From JAVJSD01 sp040219575 (GTDB lineage Bacteria; Planctomycetota; Planctomycetia; Pirellulales; Pirellulaceae), in contig JAVJSD010000101.1 in the NCBI GenBank assembly GCA_040219575.1, positions 124,001 through 188,000 of the forward strand: DNA of 64,000 nt, in the 5' to 3' direction. This document shows positions 25,858-35,115 of this stretch, in pieces. The notes beneath the pieces were generated by a model. That model ran no database searches, was not told the origin of the DNA, and saw only the letters and a program-made list of their open reading frames with translations. Numbering within the stretch: position 1 is the first letter of the stretch; every line of letters begins with the position of its first letter. Made by a program: the position numbers and the translations under genes.

Positions 25858-26838
25858 ATGAAATCGTTCACGTTTCTCGTCAATGTCGCCGGGGTCATGT
25901 TGTTCGTCGTGTTCGCCTGCTCTTGCGCGCCGGGCGCCGAGCCGACCAGCATGGCGGCCGGCGAGCGCGTAACGATCGGCACCTGGAATCTGGAGTGGCT
26001 GTTCGACGACAACCGCAACGACAACGAAAGCGATCTCGCCAAGGAGATGAGCGCCGAAAACCGCGCGGCGTACGAACTCCGCGTGCGGCGGATGGCCGAC
26101 GTGATCGCCCAGATCAAGCCGACGGTGATGGCCCTGCAGGAAGTGGAGAGTGAAAAGGTCGTCGCCGACCTGGCGACCGCGCTACGGGTGCATCACGAAC
26201 TGAAGTACAAGGTCGGGTTCGTGCAGGGAACCGACAGTTTCACCGAGCAGGACGTGGCGTTCTTGATCGAGGATCGTCCCGGCGAGATGGAGATCTCACG
26301 CATCGACGCCCGCGCCGAAGGACTCACGGACCGCGGCCGCTATAAAGTCCCCTCGAAACACGCCGTGCTGACGTTCACGCGATCCGTCGGCGGCGAGACG
26401 CAGCGCATGGTGATCGTGACGGCTCATCTCAAAGCGGGCGCGAACGACAGCGACGAAGCGCAGCGCACAAGCCAGTCCCGCGCGCTCAACGCTTACGTCT
26501 CGCGGCGGATGCGCGAGGGGAGCGAAGTGGTCGTGCTCGGCGATTTCAACGCCGGCAAGGCGTTCAGCCAAACGTCGCGGCGCGATGCGATGGGCGTGCT
26601 CGTCGGGATGGAGACCAACGCGACCGACGACGACCTGATCGATTTGAACCTCCGCCTGCCCGCGACGTTTCGCAGGACGCACTCCACCGGCCGCGAGTTG
26701 GACCGCATCGTCGTCAGCCCGAATCTGCTCGACGACCGGGGCTTGGTGCTGGAGCGCGTGTTCAATCACCGCAACGACACGCCGCGCGGCCTCAGCGACC
26801 ACTTCCCGCTGACAGCGCGATTCCAAATGCGCCCTTGA
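25858..26838 (+). CDS. Endonuclease/exonuclease/phosphatase family protein, exported
   Basis: 326 residues. A hydrophobic signal sequence contains a Cys pair (VVFACSC) that could act as a lipobox. The EEP fold motifs are all visible: TWNLEWL near 42, LQEVES near 96 (catalytic Glu), TAHLKAG, VVVLGDFN near 226 and GLSDHFPL near 318 (catalytic His). The enzyme would hydrolyse phosphodiesters or phosphomonoesters in the periplasm or at the membrane surface, possibly as an extracellular DNase for phosphate scavenging. It is likely co-transcribed with the upstream metallohydrolase. Confidence 0.9.
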   Translation: MKSFTFLVNVAGVMLFVVFACSCAPGAEPTSMAAGERVTIGTWNLEWLFDDNRNDNESDLAKEMSAENRAAYELRVRRMADVIAQIKPTVMALQEVESEKVVADLATALRVHHELKYKVGFVQGTDSFTEQDVAFLIEDRPGEMEISRIDARAEGLTDRGRYKVPSKHAVLTFTRSVGGETQRMVIVTAHLKAGANDSDEAQRTSQSRALNAYVSRRMREGSEVVVLGDFNAGKAFSQTSRRDAMGVLVGMETNATDDDLIDLNLRLPATFRRTHSTGRELDRIVVSPNLLDDRGLVLERVFNHRNDTPRGLSDHFPLTARFQMRP

Positions 26839-26867
26839 AGGCTGTGTTCAACTCCGAAACGGAAGCA

Positions 26868-26981
26868 GCGCAAGGTCGTGAGACGTCGAGAGACGGCCGA
26901 CGGAAACCTGTAGCGGAAGTCGTGAGACTTCCGAAGAGAAACCACGTAGCGCAAGGTCGTGAGACGTCGTGAGACTTCCGA
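26868..26981. repeat. Palindromic repeats, family A cluster
   Basis: A hairpin starting GTAGCGGAAGTCGTGAGACT at 26910-26933, a related unit with GTAGCGCAAGGTCGTGAGAC at 26946-26981, and a partial unit at 26868-26890. Same core (AAGTCGTGAGACTT) as the copies near 36.7 and 44.6 kb. Confidence 0.8.
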
Positions 26982-27153
26982 GGGCATTGAAATAGAGGAA
27001 CTCTCACAAGGTCCGCGACAAGCACCGCGGCGTCGCTCGGCCCCCGCCCGCAGGTCGGCGATTCGGATTTGGCGGCATGCCCGCTAGATCGAGCAAGATT
27101 CGCAGAATCGGCTAGAGAGTTGGCTCCGGGCGCGCCGATACTATCGGTACCGA

Positions 27154-27242
27154 CAATCGACGGGAGGGCGGGACAATGACTGTCCCGTTTCAGGATAGAG
27201 GTCATGGCACACCGACGGACCGGAAGTGCCATGACCTTTTTT
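27154..27242 (+). ncRNA. Candidate small structured transcript
   Basis: GGGACA (27170-27175) and TGTCCC (27181-27186) form a hairpin with an ATG in its loop, directly after GGGAGGG, and a perfect 12-bp terminator hairpin with a T-tract follows. The same order (GGGAGGGC, ATG a few bases on, then terminator) occurs in the candidate RNA at 5.4 kb. A frame of 29 codons starts at 27176. No convincing promoter was found, so this is tentative. Confidence 0.35.
27199..27242 (+). terminator. Rho-independent terminator
   Basis: AGGTCATGGCAC (27199-27210) pairs perfectly with 27226-27237 across a 15-base loop; TTTTTT follows. The T-tract orientation fits a plus-strand transcript. The nearest upstream plus-strand gene ends 360 bases before it. 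Confidence 0.88.
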
Positions 27243-27338
27243 ATTGCGTCGGCCGCAGGGGTTGAAGCGGATCGCAAGTGAACGCTTTGAGGCCAACCGC
27301 CGCGCCGCTAGGGCGTTCGCTGGCTGTTCGACGGCCGC

Positions 27339-27737
27339 TTAGTAGCGACCGCCGCCGCCGCCTCCACCGCGACGCCCGCCGCCACCGCCGCCGCCTCCAT
27401 ATCCGCCGCCTCCGCCGCCGTATCCACCTCCACCACCGCCGCCATAACCGCCGCCGCCGCCGCCTCGGCGTCCTCCACCCCCGCGATCTTCCCGCGGTCG
27501 GGCTTCATTGACGGTCAACGTGCGGCCATCGTGCTCGGTTCCGTTGAGTCCGTCGATAGCGGCCTGGGCCTCGTCGTCGGAGCTCATCTCCACAAAGCCG
27601 AAGCCCTTGCTGCGACCGGTTTCACGATCCGAAATCACTTGCGCGCTGGCGACCGTGCCGAATCCCGAGAACAAGTCTTCCAATTGTGAGCTCGTCACGT
27701 TGAAGCTCAAATTGCCGCAATACAGTTTCTTTCCCAC
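27339..27737 (-). CDS. RNA-binding protein with one RRM and a glycine-rich tail
   Basis: 132 residues. RNP2 is LYCGNL (5-10) and RNP1 is KGFGFVEM (44-51), both intact, so the RRM (3-80) should bind single-stranded RNA. The last 45 residues are nearly all Gly with Arg and Tyr (RGG/GYG-type), encoded by an imperfect GGC/CGC-rich repeat at 27342-27480. Such small Gly-rich RRM proteins occur in cyanobacteria, where they are cold-induced, and in planctomycetes. The Gly tail may support RNA-driven condensation or extra RNA contacts. Confidence 0.95.
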   Translation of the reverse strand: MGKKLYCGNLSFNVTSSQLEDLFSGFGTVASAQVISDRETGRSKGFGFVEMSSDDEAQAAIDGLNGTEHDGRTLTVNEARPREDRGGGGRRGGGGGGYGGGGGGGYGGGGGGYGGGGGGGGRRGGGGGGGRY

Positions 27738-28036
27738 CGAACAATCTCCCGATTAAACTGAGGCAACTCGCGGGCCATGCGACCGCGCTGGTGAACGTGG
27801 GGCCGAATCATCGACCCCCGGGTGGGACGGGCGAAAGTGTATCCGAGGCACCTTGATTCCGGGAGTCGGTATCGCCTTTGCGCTCCACAACCATCCACGC
27901 TCACTATACGAAACTTGCCGCGGATAGTACAGCCTTGACGGGGGGAAACGCCGCCGCCTGCGGACGTCGTGCGGGTTCGAGACGCGCCTCGCTGCGGGCC
28001 GCCCACGAAGCGAACGCCTCCCTTTCTCCGAGCAAC

Positions 28037-28810
28037 TCAGGCGTCGGCGGCGTCGGCGTCGGCATTGTCGGTTGAAGGCGACGCCGAAGCGTAGGGCACG
28101 CTGGCCGGCAGCGTCAGCCCTCCCGAAAGCAGCATCTTCCAGACCTCGGCCGCTTTCCAATCGGTCAGCGTCACCTGCTCGCGAGGGAAGATGAGCGTGT
28201 AGCCCGAGGGCGGAAACACGCCGATGGGAATGTAGACGCAGGCCAGTTTCCGGCCGGCGTCGTTCTCCGACTCGCCCATCAGGTAGCCGGCCATGCGGGC
28301 GTCTTGATGCGGGAAGGGCACCAGCACGACCGTGTCGATCGCCTTCAGGCCGTTGGGTCCCTGCATCGCTCCCGAGACGTCGCGAATCGCCTGGTAGATC
28401 GTGGAAACACCGGGAATATGCTGAAACAGCCAATCGATCCAGTGATTGATCCGCGTCTGGAAGAGATACCCCATCAGGTACAGAAACAGCACCACCGCCA
28501 ACAGGGTCACCGGCGGGCCGGCGTAGGTCTCCACCAGGCTCCAGAATTCCTGCCACTCCTCGGTTTGGAAGCCGTTCGGCACGATCCGCGCGACGATCCA
28601 CATCGCCAGGTGGGCCAGCGGGCCGATCACCCAGTTGCTGACCAGCAAATACACCTGGTAGATGACAAACCCCGTGATCACCAGCGGCAGTATGAACAAC
28701 ACGCCGCCGATCACACGGCGGAGCAAGCGCTGAATGGGCGAGGGCGGGGATTCGAGATGCGGCGGCCGCTCCAGTTCGGGCGAAGAAGACGCGCTGGCGG
28801 AGTCCTGCAT
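28037..28810 (-). CDS. DUF502 family integral membrane protein
   Basis: 257 residues if the ATG at 28810 is used. A GTG at 28861 would give 274 residues and overlap the end of the HlyD gene by 17 bases; neither has a strong ribosome site. Two membrane helices (about 35-65 and 95-125) precede the soluble DUF502 core: HIPGVSTIYQAIRDVSGAM, VVLVPFPHQDARMAGYLMGE and VYIPIGVFPPSGYTLIFPREQV. The family is widespread, is related to the plant protein COV1, and has no proven function. The Ala/Asp/Ser tail is disordered. It follows two HlyD genes on the same strand. Confidence 0.88.
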   Translation of the reverse strand: MQDSASASSSPELERPPHLESPPSPIQRLLRRVIGGVLFILPLVITGFVIYQVYLLVSNWVIGPLAHLAMWIVARIVPNGFQTEEWQEFWSLVETYAGPPVTLLAVVLFLYLMGYLFQTRINHWIDWLFQHIPGVSTIYQAIRDVSGAMQGPNGLKAIDTVVLVPFPHQDARMAGYLMGESENDAGRKLACVYIPIGVFPPSGYTLIFPREQVTLTDWKAAEVWKMLLSGGLTLPASVPYASASPSTDNADADAADA

Positions 28811-28844
28811 GCTGGTTGTTTCAAGAGGAGAGACGGGGACCGAC

Positions 28845-29822
28845 TTAGCGAGGCGCTTCACCCAGGCCGTCGTCGGGGAAAGCGGCCGCGCCGGACGACT
28901 CGGGCTTCTCGACGGCCTCCGCGGGTTTTGAATCCGCAGGCAGAACCTGCATGTGCGCCCGCAGGCCGGGACTCAACAGATGATCGCGGTTTTCGATCTC
29001 GGCCCACACTCGCACCTGGCCGTTGAAGGGATCGATCTCCGGGCTGACGAACACCAGCCGGCCGGCGAACGACGTTTCTCCACGGCCGGGCAGTTCGACC
29101 AACAGACGCACCGGCCGATCGGTCAGGTCGCCCGTGATCATCCGCGCGTCGACGAACGCCTCGGCGCGAAGCGGGTTGATCCGCACGACGCGGAGCACCG
29201 GCTCGCCCGGCTCGACCCATTCTCCCGGGCGCCGGTAAACCTTCACCAGCACGCCGTCCAACGGCGACACGATGCGTCGGCGTTCGACGTTTCGCTGCGC
29301 CAACTCCAAATCGTTCGCCGCCACCAGCGCCAAGTGTCCCGCCGTCTTGAACTGGTGTTCGGCCTGTTCGACCTCCAGCTCGCTCTTTTCCGTTCGCAGC
29401 CGCCGCTCGTCGAGCTCCGATTGAGAGATCGTCTTGCTGAAGCGGTCGCGCGTCTCGTCGGCCCGCTTCAGTTCGACTTGCGCCACCTCGTACGTCTTGC
29501 GGGCGACGCGCACCAGCACGTCGTTGTCGGCCAGCCGCTTCGCCTCGGCCGCCTCGAGCGCGGCCCGTTGGAGATCGATGCGGGCTTCGGTATCGTCGAT
29601 CTGCGCGAGTTGGAGTCCCTGCGACACGATTTGCCCCTCACGGACGTTGATCTTGGCCAGCACGCCCGCCTCCCGCGCGGGGACCTCCACCTGCTCGACC
29701 AGCGTCAACAGCACGGAGTCGACGAGAAACGGTTGCTCGGCGTCGGCGCGAGCGGGCGTCTCGACCAGCGTCGGGTCGCCGGTGAGGGCCGCGGCGACGA
29801 GCAGCAAAGCGAAAGGCGACAT
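28845..29822 (-). CDS. HlyD family periplasmic adaptor
   Basis: 325 residues from the ATG at 29822, preceded by GGGAG. A signal peptide (1-17) and the biotinyl-lipoyl halves (VEVPAREAGVLAKINVREGQIVSQGLQLAQID and VERRRIVSPLDGVLVKVYRRPGEWVEPGEPVL) flank a helical hairpin of about 95 residues (about 90-185). A beta-barrel domain follows. Adaptors of this kind bridge an inner-membrane transporter to a TolC channel. No ABC, RND or MFS transporter gene is nearby. The end is close to the DUF502 gene. Confidence 0.9.
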   Translation of the reverse strand: MSPFALLLVAAALTGDPTLVETPARADAEQPFLVDSVLLTLVEQVEVPAREAGVLAKINVREGQIVSQGLQLAQIDDTEARIDLQRAALEAAEAKRLADNDVLVRVARKTYEVAQVELKRADETRDRFSKTISQSELDERRLRTEKSELEVEQAEHQFKTAGHLALVAANDLELAQRNVERRRIVSPLDGVLVKVYRRPGEWVEPGEPVLRVVRINPLRAEAFVDARMITGDLTDRPVRLLVELPGRGETSFAGRLVFVSPEIDPFNGQVRVWAEIENRDHLLSPGLRAHMQVLPADSKPAEAVEKPESSGAAAFPDDGLGEAPR

Positions 29823-29896
29823 GGCAGGGCTCCCTGGTGCGTTGTGTTGGATGACTCGTTGAGTTTCAGCCGCGTTTCGGCGGCGTTGTTCGATCG

Positions 29897-31984
29897 TTAG
29901 AAAAGGACCCACGTTCGCGCCGCGTCGATCAGGTCGTGCAGCCAGACGTAGCCGATCGAGCGGGTTCCGCATTGTACGTTGGCGACGACCGTGGTTCCCG
30001 GGCGCAGATCGTTATTGCGTTTCAGCTCCGCCAATTCCTCGGCGTCGAGCTTTACTTTCAGCCGCAAGCTGACCTGCCGCTGGTCGTCGAGTTGCGTGGC
30101 GGGCGAAACCTCTTGCACGGCGCCGCGGTGGGTGACGCCCGGATCCGACTTCAGCTTGAATTCCACCGGCAGTTTGGTTCCGTGCTCCTTCCAGGCCTGC
30201 GTGACGTGTCCCGCGTGATGGTCGGGAACGTACAGGTCGACCAGCCAGTCGCCGTCCACGTCGGCGACCGTCAACAGCGCCTGTCCACGTCGCACGGGCC
30301 GCGCGTCGAGCAACTGCGAGGCGTCCCAAGTCAGAACCTCCCCGGTGATGGGGCTGGTGACTTTCAATTCCTGTTCGCGCTCCCGCAGCACTTCGAGTTG
30401 TTTGTCGAGGCCGGACAGTTGCTCCTTGAGCTCCTCTTCGCGAACGCCGAGTTCCTGCGAACTCGCTTCGCGCTCGGAGGCCGACGCCGAGGCCGAGGCG
30501 GCGCGGCGCGTCCACTGCACCGTGGCGAGTTGCTTCGCCACCGTCTGGCGCTGCCCTTCGACGCGCGTCTTTTCGTAGCGCAGCTCCGAGTTGTCGAGTT
30601 CGACCAACACCTGCCCGCTATCGACCAACACCACCGCGTCGCTTTCGGCCGGCGATGCGATGAACAGGCGATCCACGACGCCGTCGCTGGGCGCGAACAC
30701 CTGGCGGCGGAGCGACGGCTGCATCTCCCCCCGCGCGCCGATCTGAAGCTCCGCCGGCACGAGGATCATGGCGACGACCGCCAACAACAACACGAGTCCC
30801 GCGCCGATCGCGATCGGCGCCTGCGGCCATCGAGCGAACCAGCCGACGCGCCCCACGGCCCGCATGACCGGCATCAGGGGCAAGGCGTGATAGCTCAGCG
30901 AACTGCGCAGCGCCGAGGCGCTGTGTCGCCCGACGACGCCGGCCAACTTGCGCGGCGTGTCGTCTTCGCGGTGTGCCGAAAACTGCTCGACGATCAGCGC
31001 CCCCACCGGTTGCTCGCCGAGCGCGTCGTGGCCGGCGTCGCCCGCGGCATCGCGAGCCGCATCGTCGCCGGCCGTCAGCGGCAGGATCGCCAGCGTGCGG
31101 GCGTGCGACTCGTCGAGGTACAGTTGCAGGGCGTTCTCCACCTGCGGCGGAAGTTCCTGCTGGTCGCCGTTGAACCACAGCGGCTCGCCGATGTTCATCA
31201 CCGTCCGCACGAGTTGTTCGAGCAGGCGGATGCTGTTCGAGCGCCGCTCGAGGTGATCGACGCCGCTGACCGCCCGGATCCGCAATCCCCGCCCGCGCAT
31301 CACGGCCACGCTCAATCGATCGCAGTCGAGCAGCCGCCGCCCTTCGTTGGCGATGGTGTAGGCCGTCCGATCGAGATCGAGGCTCTCATGCACGCGCTGG
31401 CCGAATTGGTCGAGCTGGGCCCACAGCGCCGCCCGATCGCGCAGTTCGCGCAGCTCCAGATAGCGGTGGAAATCCGAGGCCAACTCCGCCAGCACTTCCA
31501 CCAACTGCAGATAGCCGCGATGCGCCGCGGGCGAGCCGCCGGGGCTTTGGAACACCTCCAGCACGCCTAGGATCTCGTCGTCGGCCCGTAGCGGCGCCGC
31601 GACGATCAACAGGTCGGAAGGGTTGGCCGCCGCGTCGCCGGCGACCAGGCCGCTGTGGGGCGGCACGAGCCGCGCCTCGCGGCCGTTGGCGATCGATGCT
31701 AGCAGCTGCAGGTGCGTGCGATCGAACTGCTCCTGGCGACCCACGCCGGCCGATGCGGCGGCGATCTGGTACTGCATCCGCAGGCCGCCTTCCGCGCCCC
31801 GCAGCCAGACCGCCCCTCCCTCGGCCGCCAGCGCATGAACCGCCCGATCGAGCAGTTCCGTGTAGAACTGCCGCGCCGAGATGGGAGTCTTCGAGAAGCG
31901 GGCGATCTCTTCGACGAGGACTTCGATTTCTTCCCAGGTTTGTCCCGTCGAATCGGCGGCCGCGGACGAGGGTTCAGTCGCCAT
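29897..31984 (-). CDS. GAF-GAF-HlyD fusion protein
   Basis: 695 residues. The N-terminal cytoplasmic half has two GAF-like domains (about 20-180 and 205-375), each of about 160 residues (for example RQFYTELLDRAVHALAAEGGAVWL). A single membrane helix at about 388-412 (IAIGAGLVLLLAVVAMILV) is followed by a periplasmic HlyD adaptor with a coiled-coil hairpin (about 480-560; EEELKEQLSGLDKQLEVLREREQELKV) and barrel. This puts a small-molecule sensor on the inside and an efflux or secretion adaptor on the outside of one polypeptide. It heads the operon with the second HlyD and the DUF502 gene. Confidence 0.9.
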   Translation of the reverse strand: MATEPSSAAADSTGQTWEEIEVLVEEIARFSKTPISARQFYTELLDRAVHALAAEGGAVWLRGAEGGLRMQYQIAAASAGVGRQEQFDRTHLQLLASIANGREARLVPPHSGLVAGDAAANPSDLLIVAAPLRADDEILGVLEVFQSPGGSPAAHRGYLQLVEVLAELASDFHRYLELRELRDRAALWAQLDQFGQRVHESLDLDRTAYTIANEGRRLLDCDRLSVAVMRGRGLRIRAVSGVDHLERRSNSIRLLEQLVRTVMNIGEPLWFNGDQQELPPQVENALQLYLDESHARTLAILPLTAGDDAARDAAGDAGHDALGEQPVGALIVEQFSAHREDDTPRKLAGVVGRHSASALRSSLSYHALPLMPVMRAVGRVGWFARWPQAPIAIGAGLVLLLAVVAMILVPAELQIGARGEMQPSLRRQVFAPSDGVVDRLFIASPAESDAVVLVDSGQVLVELDNSELRYEKTRVEGQRQTVAKQLATVQWTRRAASASASASEREASSQELGVREEELKEQLSGLDKQLEVLREREQELKVTSPITGEVLTWDASQLLDARPVRRGQALLTVADVDGDWLVDLYVPDHHAGHVTQAWKEHGTKLPVEFKLKSDPGVTHRGAVQEVSPATQLDDQRQVSLRLKVKLDAEELAELKRNNDLRPGTTVVANVQCGTRSIGYVWLHDLIDAARTWVLF

Positions 31985-32280
31985 AGCGATTCAGTATAGG
32001 CTCGCGAATGCTTGGTTGTCACCTTTGCGCAGCTTACTGCGTCGCTTGCCAAGCCTCGCAACTCGGGGCAGTCTGCCGCGTCGGCAAGATGTGCGGATTC
32101 TATGAATTGTGCGATTTCTTTTGATTGTGTCGAAAATTAGGCCGCACAAACGTGCAATCTTGCCGATGAATAACCACCGGAAGCGGGGAGTATCTGCGTT
32201 CGCGCAGACGCTTCGCGCCAGTTGTCGAGAACGCAACCTGATTGGCTGCAAGTATGCGACCATTACGATCACGCCGCCGA

Positions 32281-35115
32281 ATGAGAACGCTCGTCTGGAG
32301 TCTCGTGCTCCTGACGCTGGCGTCGTCCGCGACGCCCGGCTGTCGCTGGCGCGACACGGGTGGCATGTACGGAGGCGATCCCGACCTGGCGTATTTCCGC
32401 AGCGTGGCCACCGCCATCGACGTTCCCGATGTGCCGTCGGACACCAGCGGCGTCCTCTCCACCGCGCCTCCTTTGACGCTGTCGGACGACGCGCCCATCG
32501 ACTACTGGGATCTGTCGCTGCAGGAATGCGTCCAAATGGCGCTCACAAATTCCCAGGTCATGCGCGATCTGGGCGGCCTGGTGCTGCAGGCGCCCGAGAG
32601 CGTCGACACGGTCTTTGAACCGGCCGTGGTGGAGACCGATCCCCGCTTCGGCCTCGACGCCGCCTTGTCGGCGTTCGACGCCAATTTCTCCACCAGCGCC
32701 TTCTGGGAGAACAACGACCGGCCGCTGAACAACCCGTTCTTCATCGGCGGCCGCACGCTCAAGCAGGATCTCGGCTACTACGTCACCGAGTTCAACAAGC
32801 GCAGCGCGCAGGGCAGCGAGTTCTACTTCCGCAACATCACCGACTACGACGCCAACAACACGCCGGGCAATCCGTTCCCCAGCGTGTGGAACACCATGCT
32901 GGAAGCCGAAATGCGGCAGCCCTTGCTGCAGGGCTTCGGCACGGCGTTCAACCGCATCGCCGGACCGGGCGACACGCCGGGCGTGTACAACGGAGTGCTG
33001 ATCGCGCGGCTGAACACCGACATGAGCCTCAACGATTTCGAGATGGGCGTGCGGAACCTCGTCAGCGACGTGGAGAGCGCCTACTGGGAGTTGTACTACG
33101 GCTATCGCGATCTCGACGCCAAGCTGGCCGCCCGGCAGCGCGCCCTCGAGACCTGGCGCCGCATCCACGCGTTGAACGTCACCGGCCGGCAGGGCGGCGA
33201 GACCGACAAAGAGGCGCAGGCCCGCGAACAGTACTTCCGTCTCGACGAGGAAGTGCAAAACGCGCTCGCCGGCCGCCTGCAGGACCGCACCCGCACGTTC
33301 ACTTTCCGCGGCGTGGGCGGCATCCAGAACAACGAACGCCGGCTGCGATGGCTGATGGGCATCCCCGTCAACGACGGCCGCCTGATCCGCACCTCCGACG
33401 AACCGCTGATGGCCAAGATCGTGTTCGACTGGCAGGAGGCGATCGCCGAAGCCCTGATGCGGCGGGCCGAGCTTCGCAAACAGAAGTGGCAAATCAAACG
33501 CCGCGAACTCGAAGTGATCGCCTCGCGCAACTTCATGCTGCCGCGGCTCGACGCCGTCGGCCTATACCGCTGGCGAGGCTTCGGCGAACGCCTGATCGAC
33601 TCCGACTTCAACAAGCCGCAATTCAACAACGCCTGGGGCGACCTCGCCACCGGCGACTTCCAGGAGTGGCAGTTGGGCGTGGAGTTCGAGATGCCCATCG
33701 GCTTCCGACAGGCGCACGCCGGCGTCCGCAACGCCGAGTTGAACCTGGCCCGCGAGCGGGCGTTGCTGCGGGAGCAGGAACGCGACGTGTCGCTGGGCCT
33801 GAGCGAGGCCCTGGCGGATATGGATCGCGCCTACGAAGTCGCGCAGACGAACTTCAACCGCCGCAAGGCCGCGCTCGACGCCCTGGGCAGTCTCGAATCG
33901 AAGTACCAGGTGGCCGAGGAAAGTCAGAAGACGCAGCTGCTGGCCGTCGTGCTCGACGCCCAGCGCCAAGTGGCCGACGCCGAAAGCCGCTACTACCGTT
34001 CGCTGGTCGAATACACCCTGGCGGTGCGGCAGGTCCACTTCCAGAAGGGATCGCTGCTGGACTACAGCGAAGTCACCCTGTCCGAGGGCGCCTGGCCCGA
34101 CAAGGCCTATCGCGACGCGGCCCGACGCGAACGACTGCGGACCCGCGAGTGGCGGTTGATGAACTTCCTCGTTCCCCGGCGGACGCTCGTCAGCCGCGGC
34201 GGCTACGGTCAGCAGACCGCCGAGGGAGACGACCAGACGAACGTCTACTACCCGTACGACGGCGAGCGGCAACCGGGCGACGCGACCACGCCGGCAGGCG
34301 GCGCCGAGTCGCTCGACAACAACGGGGGAGCGGCTCCCGGCGGACCCGCCCCGCCGCAACCCTTGCCGGAACCGTCCGACGCGAATCGCGCCCCTTCGCA
34401 GACGCCGAGCGTCGTGCGAGAGGCCGTCCAAACGGCTCGACGTCAGTCCGACATGCAGCAACCGGCTTCCGGAGGTTCGTACATCCCCTCGCCGGCGACG
34501 CTGGACGCGGGTTCGCGACAGGCGAGGGAACTCGCCCCACCGCGGCCGACGCCCTCGGTTACCGCCGCGCCGCCCGTGCGGACCTACAACCTCAGCGACG
34601 ACTCCACCTCCAGCAACCGCACGTTGAGCGACCACACGTTGAGCGACCACACGGCCAATCCCGTCTACCGGCTCGGCGACCAACCGCAAGACGGCCAGGT
34701 GCGGCAAGCGTCGGTAAGCGATGCTTCGCCCGAACCAACCGCGTCGGGAGGGACGTTCCAACCGCGCTCGGGGCAATTCTACGGCCCGCCGACGGCCCGC
34801 CCGACGGACCGCCGCGTGGTGCAGCCGGCGGACTGGTACGGCGCCGCGCCCGAGTCGTCGCCCAGCCGGATTCCGCCCGTCTCGGCCGAGACCGGCCGGG
34901 GAGCGCTCCGCGATGGGCCGGGCGGACCCTCCGCGCCGCAGATCGGTCCACCTCCCGCGACGCATTACCCCGCGACCAGCTTTCACCCCTCCGGCCGCGC
35001 GGCGCTGCGAGACATCGCCGCGCCTCCGGACTCCCAACCGGCGGCCCGGGCGTACTTCGGCGACCGCTCACCGCCGCCGACCAACTCGGTCCCGCCAAGC
35101 TCCTACAACCGCTAA
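32281..35115 (+). CDS. TolC family outer-membrane protein with long disordered tail
   Basis: 944 residues from the ATG at 32281 (an ATG at 32254 would add nine residues, mostly basic). A signal sequence ending near SSATPGC could be processed as a lipoprotein, although its lipobox is poor. The TolC-like part (about 80-620) has two long helical repeats, e.g. NDFEMGVRNLVSDVESAYWELYYGYRDLDAKLAARQRALE and EALADMDRAYEVAQTNFNRRKAALDALGSLESKYQVAEESQ. The last 300 residues are Pro/Ser/Ala/Gly-rich with TLSDHTLSDH repeats. It is divergent from the HlyD/DUF502 operon, with which it probably forms a tripartite system. Its 3' end is duplicated downstream. Confidence 0.88.
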   Translation: MRTLVWSLVLLTLASSATPGCRWRDTGGMYGGDPDLAYFRSVATAIDVPDVPSDTSGVLSTAPPLTLSDDAPIDYWDLSLQECVQMALTNSQVMRDLGGLVLQAPESVDTVFEPAVVETDPRFGLDAALSAFDANFSTSAFWENNDRPLNNPFFIGGRTLKQDLGYYVTEFNKRSAQGSEFYFRNITDYDANNTPGNPFPSVWNTMLEAEMRQPLLQGFGTAFNRIAGPGDTPGVYNGVLIARLNTDMSLNDFEMGVRNLVSDVESAYWELYYGYRDLDAKLAARQRALETWRRIHALNVTGRQGGETDKEAQAREQYFRLDEEVQNALAGRLQDRTRTFTFRGVGGIQNNERRLRWLMGIPVNDGRLIRTSDEPLMAKIVFDWQEAIAEALMRRAELRKQKWQIKRRELEVIASRNFMLPRLDAVGLYRWRGFGERLIDSDFNKPQFNNAWGDLATGDFQEWQLGVEFEMPIGFRQAHAGVRNAELNLARERALLREQERDVSLGLSEALADMDRAYEVAQTNFNRRKAALDALGSLESKYQVAEESQKTQLLAVVLDAQRQVADAESRYYRSLVEYTLAVRQVHFQKGSLLDYSEVTLSEGAWPDKAYRDAARRERLRTREWRLMNFLVPRRTLVSRGGYGQQTAEGDDQTNVYYPYDGERQPGDATTPAGGAESLDNNGGAAPGGPAPPQPLPEPSDANRAPSQTPSVVREAVQTARRQSDMQQPASGGSYIPSPATLDAGSRQARELAPPRPTPSVTAAPPVRTYNLSDDSTSSNRTLSDHTLSDHTANPVYRLGDQPQDGQVRQASVSDASPEPTASGGTFQPRSGQFYGPPTARPTDRRVVQPADWYGAAPESSPSRIPPVSAETGRGALRDGPGGPSAPQIGPPPATHYPATSFHPSGRAALRDIAAPPDSQPAARAYFGDRSPPPTNSVPPSSYNR

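Noticed and set aside
27342..27480. CRISPR- or microsatellite-like GC-rich repeat
   Set aside because: The imperfect repeat encodes the Gly-rich tail of the RRM protein; no spacers or fixed repeat length.
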